Part shown: piece after piece, positions 57,155-64,000 of the stretch
Layout: each line of letters starts with the position of its first letter
Numbering within the stretch: position 1 is the stretch's first letter
Assembly (NCBI GenBank): GCA_007115705.1
Contig: QXEO01001040.1
Coordinates: 668,693-732,692, forward strand
Source of the DNA: Dactylis glomerata
Lineage: Eukaryota; Streptophyta; Magnoliopsida; Poales; Poaceae
Length of the DNA: 64,000 bases
Direction: 5' to 3'
Program-made: the position numbers and the translations under genes
The notes under the pieces: model-generated
What the model saw: only the letters and a program-made list of their open reading frames with translations
Told to the model about the DNA's origin: nothing
Database searches by the model: none

Positions 57155-57960
57155 TTTCCTTGGGCCTTCCACAACTAAGGCACAAAGGGATGCCATGCGC
57201 TCGCTCAACACCACTGTCCCAAAATCCACCAGTTCGTCAGATGGTCCAAAACCCCGGTGCAACGGAGCCGCGACGATCATCTAGAGCATATCCCGGAAGG
57301 ATACTATGCCATGGTGGTCAACCTCCTGATCCAGGCTAATGAGTTCACCAAGCATCTTATGGATGGCGGCAGCAGCCTAAACATCATGTACATGGAAATG
57401 CTCAACAAACTTGGCCTCACAAAGACCTAGCTCCACTATAGTGCTGCCACTTTTTATGGAGTGGTCCCTGGCCGCCAAGAAAAATCTCCGGGATACATCA
57501 CTCTCAAGGTTGCCTTCGGTGATGAAAAGAATTTCCGCGAAGAGCCCATATCTTTGAGGTGGTGCCCTTCAAGAGTACGTACCATGTGATATTCGGCCGC
57601 CCCGCCTTCCACAGTTTCCATGCCAGGTCGTGCTACATCTACAACCAACTGAAGATGCCAGGACCCAAAGGTGTGATCACCGTCTATGGCAGCTTCAAGA
57701 AGGCAAATGAGTGCAAGGAGGGAGAAGCCGCCTTCGCAGAGGCTGTCTTGTTCGGCGCAGAGTTTAAGGAAATCCATGCTGGCACCGACCCCTCAGAGAT
57801 GCTGACATGCAAGCAGGAAGTATCCGCCTCTCTCCAAGCTTCAATCCTACAGTCGATACCAAGCAAGTGGAACTTGTCATCGGCGCTGCCACCAAGAACA
57901 CCTCCATCAGGACCAATCTAAGTCCCAAATAGGAAGACACGCTCATCGAGTTCCTCCGTG
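57155..57960 (+). pseudogene. W gag end and protease
   Basis: After C, the frame resumes with L-G-L-P-Q-L-R-H-K-G-M-P. The protease is recognisable by L-M-D-G-G-S-S-L-N-I (about 57355) and V-I-F-G-R-P-A-F-H-S-F (57587 onward), followed by L-K-M-P-G-P-K-G-V-I-T, typical of Tat-type elements. Frameshifts and a stop (near 57427) break it. Confidence 0.8.
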
Positions 57961-59270
57961 AGAACTGGGATATCTTCGCATGGCAGCCAGCTGACATGAT
58001 CAGAGTACCCAAGGAACTCGCCGAGCACGCATTAAAAATCCTACCCGGCTCCAAGCCGGTAAGACAAGTAGTGGGACACTTCGGAGATGAAAAGCGGTGG
58101 GCTATTGCCAAGGAGCTATCCAAGCTCCTTAAAGCCATCTTTGTCAAAGAATTTATCCATACCAAGTGCGTAGCTAGCCTGGTACTAGCTCCTAAGAAGA
58201 ACACCAAAGTTCAGCGCATGTGTGTTGCTTACACTGGCCTGAACAAAGCATGTCCTAAAGATCCTTTGCCCTTGCCTTGCAGTGACCAAGTCATTGACTC
58301 AACGGCACGATCGGAGGTGCTATGCTTCTTAGATGCGTACTCTGGTTACCACCAAATCAAGATGAAGGAGTCTGACCAGCTCGCTACCTCGTTCCCCTAT
58401 GGCACGTAATGCTATGTAACGATGCCCTTCGGCCTGAAAATCGCAGGAGCAACCTACCAGTGCACTATGCAAAAGTGCTTGGCAGATCAAATTGGTTGCA
58501 ACATCCATGCATATGTGGACGACATCGCCATCATGTCCAAGAAGAAAGATGACCTCAAAGCGGATCTACAAGAGACATTCAACAACCTACGAAAATACAA
58601 CATGACGCTCAATGCTACGAAGTGCGTATTTGGGGTGCCGACAGGACAACTACTAGGATTCATCATCTCCCACCGCGGAATTGAAGTCAACCTGGAGAAA
58701 ATCAAGGCTATCCTTGACATATCCCGACCAAATGATCTGATGGACATACAATGACTCACAAGCTGCATGGCAGATGTGAGCAGATTCATCAGTCGCCTAG
58801 GCGAGAAGGCTATGTCACTCTACAAGCTGATGAAGAAATCAGATGAGTTTGTCTAGACCAACGAAGCGGACGCTGCCCTAAAGGATCTGAAGAGAGTGTT
58901 ATCCACTGCACCAGTCCTAGCAGCTCCTGAAGACCAAGAGCCCATGTTACTCTACATGGCGGCAGCCAACAGGATGGTCAACATCGTCATCATGGTGAAA
59001 CAAAAATAAGAAGCACATGAGTATAGCGCCCAACGACCAGTCTACTACGTTAGTGAGGTCCTGACAGAATCCAAGCAGCGCTACCCCCACTACCAGAAGC
59101 TGGCCTACGGAGTGTTCCCAACTTCACGTAAGCTCATGCACTACTTCTATGACCACAAGATCACAGTTATGGGCAAGGCTCCACTGAACGACATCATCAA
59201 CAACAACGACAGCACAAGACGAGTTGCAAAGTGGGGCATTGAACTTGCCACCTTTGACATCGACTACTAG
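57961..59270 (+). pseudogene. W reverse transcriptase and RNase H
   Basis: RT is in two main pieces (57996-58409 and 58422-58754) separated by a TAA at 58408. Motifs: L-V-L-A-P-K-K-N-T, C-F-L-D-A-Y-S-G-Y-H-Q-I and the catalytic Y-V-D-D-I-A (about 58513). RNase H follows with stops near 58752, 58856, 59007 and 59268; recognisable text includes V-Y-Y-V-S-E-V-L and W-G-I-E-L-A. Confidence 0.85.
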
Positions 59271-59279
59271 CCTCGCACC

Positions 59280-59760
59280 ACCATCAAGTCTCAGGCTTTG
59301 GTGGAATCCATGGAGGATTGGAAGGAAGCCCAGGAGACGACACCCATTCTAGAACCTGAGCATTGGGTGATGCTCTTTGATGGATTGAAGCTGCTACACG
59401 GCTCGGGGGCTGGAGTGACCCTCAAATCCCCTAAGGGATATGAGTTGAGTTACGTGCTCCAAATCTACTTCCCCACGACCAACAACATAGCATAGTATGA
59501 AGCACTATTGCACGGGCTATGCGTCGCAAATGATATTGGCGTCAAGCACATCATGTGATGCAGAGACTCCGACCTTGTTGCCCAGCAGGTGGCTGGTACA
59601 TACAAAGCTCGAAATGAGGTTATGGCAGCCTATAGAGACGGGATGGAAAGATGGCCAAGAGCTTCATCGGCTACGACATCAAGTACGTACGATGAGGGGA
59701 TAACATGGTAGATGACACATTGTCCAAGCTAGGATCCAGCCATAAGGCGGTTCTGCCAGG
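59280..59760 (+). pseudogene. W second RNase H-like domain
   Basis: H-W-V-M-L-F-D-G at about 59360, then G-S-G-A-G-V-T-L, then Y-E-A-L-L-H-G-L (after a TAG at 59493) and R-D-S-D-L-V-A-Q-Q-V. This order matches the additional archaeal-type RNase H that Tat-lineage elements carry after the first. It is broken by stops. Confidence 0.7.
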
Positions 59761-60225
59761 AATATTCCTTGAGCATCTGTACATACCATCAGTGAATATG
59801 GCGGATCCATAGAACCCAGAACTTGCTAGATCTCCAATCCTGGCCCTGATGCATACCAATCCGCCATGGACAGAGCCATATTGTATCTGATGAACAAAAA
59901 GCTACCTGAAGACGAAGTCCAACGGAGGCAAATCGAGCATAGAACAAAAGGCTACACAATTACTGATAGTCAACTCTACAAGCGAAGTACTTCAGGAGTG
60001 TTCATGCAGTGCATATCCCAAGTGGACGGAATTTAGATTCTAAGGGAAATCCAGGAAGACGAGTGTGGGCATCATGCCGCCGCCAGGTCCTTAGTAGCAA
60101 AAGCATTCCACCATGGATTCTACTGGACTACAACCAAGGCAAATGCATACCAGATTGTGGAGCTCTGTCAAGGTTGCCAGATGTATGCTGGCGCCAAGTT
60201 GACTTGGGAAAGTGTAGTTGATGTG
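59761..60225 (+). pseudogene. W integrase zinc domain, truncated
   Basis: Around 60060-60190 the text E-C-G-H-H-A-A-A-R-S-L ... C-Q-G-C-Q-M-Y-A matches the integrase H-H-C-C domain. The catalytic core is missing because the Q junction follows. Confidence 0.75.
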
Positions 60226-60244
60226 GGAGCTTCTTCTTCTTCAA

Positions 60245-60262
60245 TCCTCGGCAACGGCACCA
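60245..60262 (-). promoter_or_regulatory. Primer site left of the Q LTR
   Basis: Minus strand tggtgccgttgccgagga, the tRNA-Asp complement with two changes, 11 nt from the LTR end. Only about 20-40 bp of element sequence remains beyond it before W begins. Confidence 0.75.
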
Positions 60263-60273
60263 GAAAATTAGCT

Positions 60274-61911
60274 TGATGCGTGGTGAATGACCAGCCCGTT
60301 GGGAACCCCAAGAGGAAGGTGTGATGAGTATGGCAGCTAGTTTTCCCTCAGTTAAGAAGCCAAGGTTTGTCGGTCAGGAGAAGAGCAGACAATGCGACTG
60401 AAGGTGATGCAGACTGGCTTAGCAACACTCCAACAAGGGCGCCGTTTACGACACTTGTTGACTCGTCTTCGGCCAGTAGCAATGTGGAACCTGCACACAC
60501 ACACAACCAAGTACTTTGTTCCCAAGTTGCGATGAGGTTGTCAATCTCACCGGTTTGCTTGAAACAAAGGTTATGAGCGTATCGAGTGGAAAACAGTAGA
60601 AGTATGCGAGTAAAGTAAACAGTGCGAGTAAAGTAAACAGGTGATAGCAATATAATGGAAATAGGACTGGGGTCCACAGTTCACTAGTGGTGTCTCTCCA
60701 TAAGATAAATAGCACATGCTGGGTAAACAAATTATAGTTGGGCAATTGATAGAATAAAGATAAACATGATATGTCAAGAAGATCACTACGAGATTTACTC
60801 TGGGCATTACAACAAAATACATAGACCGCCATCCAACTGCATCTATGACTAATAATCCACTTGTGGCGAATCAATCCAAGAACTCCACAAGTATTAAGTT
60901 GCGAACAACAGATAATTGCATTAAGCAAAGTGTGTAATGTAAACAAAGCATATGCCCTTGAGCATATGAATGTTGTTTTCTCCCTAGTAGCAACAGCACA
61001 TCTACAACCTTAGAGGTTTCTGTCACTCCCCCAGGTTAAATAGAGGCATGAACCCACTATCGAGCATAAATACCCCCTCTTGGAGTCACTAGCAACTACT
61101 CGGCCAAGATAGCTACTAACAACGGAGAGCATGCAAGATCATAAACAACATAGAGATAACATAAGATATATTTCAGTATAGCAACTCAATCATAACACCA
61201 ATATTCATCGGATCCCAACAAACCAAACATGTAGAATTACATAACGGTGATCTCAATCATGTAGGGCAGCTCATGAGATCTAAACATGAAGCACATGGTG
61301 GAGAAGACAACCATCTAGCTACTGCTATGGACCCATAGTCCAAGGTAGACTACTCACTCATCACTCCGGAGGCAAGCATGGCGATGAAGAAGACCTCCGG
61401 TGGCGATTCCCCTCTCCGGCAGGGTGCCGGGAAGAGTTTCTGGACCCTCCCGATCTCAGGTCGATGATGGCGGCGGATCGCGATGTGTTTCTGGAAAATT
61501 GATCGGGTACTTAGGTTTTTCCCGTCGGGGGGTCTTTATAGGCGAAGGGGCGATGTCAGGAGTGGCCCCAGGCCTCCTCACACCATGGCGGCGCGGCCAG
61601 GGCCTGGGCCACGCCAGCCTGGTGTGAGCCTGGCCTGTGGCCCCTCTCCTACCCCTCTTCGGATCTCTAGAAGCTCCCAGACAAAATAAGACTTCAGGAA
61701 CTTGTTTCATCCAATTCCGAGAATATTTCCTGTGTATCACTTCTGAAACACAAAAACAGCAGAAAACAGGGAACTGGCACTGTGGCAACTTGTTAATAGG
61801 TTAGTTCCGGAAAATGCATAAAAGTGCCATGAAGTGTAATTAAACAGTAGGCAAATGGTGTAAAAACAAGCATGGAGCATCAAAAATTATAGATATGTTG
61901 GAGACGTATCA
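60274..61911 (-). repeat. Q LTR, 1638 bp
   Basis: Matches the Y LTR along its length (for example 'gttgggaaccccaagaggaa'). Minus strand opens TGATACGTCTCCAACA and ends CACGCATCA. GC-rich hairpin at 61577-61628; TATA-like CTATAAAG on the minus strand at about 61536-61543. Confidence 0.88.
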
Positions 61912-61950
61912 AGCATCCCCAAGCTTAACTCCTGCTCGTCCTCGAGTAGG
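61912..61950 (-). promoter_or_regulatory. Q polypurine tract with upstream hairpin
   Basis: Same arrangement as in X1: hairpin cctactcgaggacgagcagg (61950-61931), spacer, PPT aagcttggggatgc, LTR. Confidence 0.75.
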
Positions 61951-64000
61951 TAAGTGATAACAAAAGAATAATTTTTGAGATGACATGCACCTACACAATC
62001 TTGATCATGTATGTAAGCATTTGTGAGCTGGGATCATAAGAACTTAAAAACATGGGCATGAAGATATAATCTTGACAATAGAAACTTAGCAACCATGTTG
62101 TAAACATGCAAATGAACACAAACAAAAGATCATGAAAATGAAACAATGAAAGTCAAACGTGTGTTCAAATCATATGGAAAAACATACAAATGGTTTTCAG
62201 CTTGTCCTTCAAAGAGAGCAAAATATAAATGCATAGGACACCTTCAAGTTTAAGAGGGCGACTAGATACAAATAATTTGAGAACAAGTGAAACCAACAAT
62301 ATGAATCAATCAATGAAAACTTTGGGACAATGCACATTATACTAAGAATGACAACTATGCTCTCTTAATGGTGCATAAAGATAGAAGGTGGTGACTCAAT
62401 ATAAAGGTAAAAGAAAGGCCCTTCGCAGAGGGAAGCAGTGATTGCAAGTTTTATAACCTTCAAAAATTATGGTACTTACCGGCTTTGAGCTCTCATTGCC
62501 CCTATCATAAGCATCTTGAATGGTTAAAGTTAATGCGAGAACAATTATGATGCATATGCTTGACAAATCATAAGTTGAAAACCTCGTGTCCCATGAATAT
62601 GAGTACCCAAACCTCATGCTACTTTACTTAGAGTCCCAAGCAAGGCTCTTGTCATTGTAAATATATGCATATCATTGAGAACCGCCAATGGGGTACCTCC
62701 GTGCCCGATGACATGGAACAAGCCCACATCAAAATGACAGGACAAGCAGACAATGAACACCTTGACATCTCTTTTATTTGCCATTTGTTTAGCTTTTTAT
62801 TGTGAGATGCGTCGTCGAATGTTCACCATGGGTATGCTGCAAATTTCCACCATGAATTATGCATGGTTTAGATTGGCGGCCCAGCATTTCCCTAACACAT
62901 ATACAAACTCCATGATCCCCACAAGATTCCCAATTCATTTCACACCGCGGGCATCCATAAACAAAAGATCACGATATCAACTCAAATAAGAAGTGCAATG
63001 TTGAAAGCTTGCCCATGACTACATGGCTGGGCTAGTCTCCAACTTACAACTTGCAAGCATAACAACTCAACATAAGAGACCACAATGTCAAATTTTTAAG
63101 AACAGGAAAAAGTAAAGTGTGCCTTCCGGTTCGTGAGAGCTTTACTGACCGAATTTTGCATAACACTGGCAAGAGTTTAATTTGAAGAGAAAATAAAAGC
63201 AAGTCAAATTTACTTGGAATAGCAAATTGCTAGTAGGTATGTATGGTGGACACTTTGGAAAACTTTGGCTTTTAGGAGTTGGATGCACGAGTAGAGCTCA
63301 TACTCAATACAACGCGAGGGCTAGCAAAAGACTGGGAGCGACCAACTAAGAGAGCAATAATGGCCATAATCATGCAAAGTGACAAAGCGACATTAAAAGA
63401 AGCATAAGATGGCATCAAAAGTCAAAAACTAAATGATCATAGAGGCTATTGGCGACTTTGTAAGAGTCTAACATGTGTGAGCATGCGCCAAGTCAACCCA
63501 AATAAAGCATCAAGGAGAAAACCAAAATAATACTTCCAAATAATTAATACAATGCATGATTTTTTCAGAGGCTCATTAAGCAATCTCAGTTATTTGAGAC
63601 AACTCATGCTACAGCAAAACCACTAAGCATACTATCAAAAAGACATCAAGCATGACATGAAAAAGCCTAAGCCGCAGTTTACACAAGCTCCTTCTTGTAC
63701 CACTTTTTTGCATAAAGCTTTTTCTCTTTTCCAACACCATTTGAAATTTTTAAAGACACCTCTTTTGATGAAAACCAATAAAGATCAGAGGCAAAAATAC
63801 ACCTTGATGAAAAGATATGACAAGGTCTGAACGCAAATCAAGGCGAAAACGAAAACCAAAAGCAGTAGCAGAAAAAGAAGAACACTCGATGAACGATAAG
63901 AGTGAAAACGGAGTGTTCTTTGCAAATGAAAATGAGTATATCTCCTCCAAAGGAAATTTGTTGGGGTCCAACCATTTATTACAGCAAACAAAACAAACTA
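61951..64000 (-). other. Q interior, non-coding
   Basis: Matches X1 to 62443 and again from about 63206 to the end. The block 62444-63205 is unrelated to X1 and has no coding signal that I can support. ORFs near 63750-63991 are shared shadows with X1 6660-6880. Confidence 0.7.

Larger units (their letters stand above)
13514..60225 (+). mobile_element. W: Tat-type Ty3/gypsy element, base layer of the nest, 3'-truncated
   Basis: The 5' LTR, primer site, gag, protease, RT, RNase H, a second RNase H-like block and the integrase zinc domain appear in order across four separated pieces: 13514-17404, 49906-50003 and 57155-about 60225, with S and C between. About 7 kb of W remains when insertions are removed. 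It has many stops and frameshifts and no 3' LTR. The right end is lost at Q; the junction at 60200-60235 is approximate. Confidence 0.85.
60226..64000 (-). mobile_element. Q: Y/X1-type non-autonomous Athila-like element, partial
   Basis: Minus-strand LTR 60274-61911 with PPT and X1-like interior to its right (61912 to the window end) and a tRNA-Asp primer site to its left (60245-60262). The interior seen here is non-coding and close to X1 (5168-5693 and 6107-7000) apart from a replaced segment. No TSD can be checked. Confidence 0.8.

Overview
The window looks like a Pooideae grass chromosome (wheat, barley, oat or ryegrass relatives). The evidence is Athila-type Ty3/gypsy LTRs opening with TGATACGTC and primed by tRNA-Asp, a BARE/Angela-type Ty1/copia LTR opening with TGTTGGAATTATGCCC, a Tat-type gypsy element, a Helitron, and LTRs with long GC-rich leaders. 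I see no host gene, tRNA or rRNA gene. Essentially the whole 64 kb is a nested stack of transposable elements, and nearly every element boundary can be placed to the base from target-site duplications (TSDs) or coding-frame restoration. Letters Z, Y, X1, W, S, H, C and Q are my labels, not database names.

Left block (1-12278): a Sabrina-like LTR (Z, + strand) ends inside a minus-strand Athila-type element (Y). The Y gag-protease gene is split exactly by a second minus-strand element, X1 (3624-10268, TSD ATGAG). X1 has no gag and carries an unrecognised 275-codon ORF instead. A 1.2 kb spacer (12279-13513) follows.

Main block (13514-about 60225): the base layer is W, a decayed plus-strand Tat-type gypsy element. 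Its gag is opened twice. First by S, a copia-type solo LTR (17405-49905), which itself contains H, an Athila-type element (18579-49286, TSD GGGGG). The 5' LTR of H contains a 16.2 kb LTR-internal-LTR-internal-LTR array of a non-coding large-LTR element (19163-35404, TSD TTCAT). The H protease region contains a minus-strand Helitron (37654-41674) sitting between A and T. Second by C, a minus-strand BARE-like copia element (50004-57154) with a scrambled 3' end. Removing these layers rejoins W, H and Y coding frames. W is cut off in its integrase by Q (from about 60226), a minus-strand relative of X1 and Y that runs off the window.

How the parts relate: H keeps a nearly open gag-pro-pol (one in-frame TGA besides the Helitron) and a separate 177-aa 3' ORF preceded by an LTR-like promoter cassette. 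X1, Y and Q lack visible pol in this window but share with H the tRNA-Asp primer site, the polypurine tract (PPT), a pre-PPT hairpin and, for X1, about 500 bp of 3' non-coding sequence. H-type elements are therefore plausible mobilisers of X1-type ones. The most interesting signals are (i) a hairpin with a GGA loop placed 4-5 nt before the PPT in three different element lineages, (ii) a conserved structured segment with a TATA motif in the 3' region of H and X1, (iii) the H 3' ORF with its own promoter-like cassette, and (iv) the X1 ORF with hydrophobic C-terminal segments. All comparisons were made by eye.
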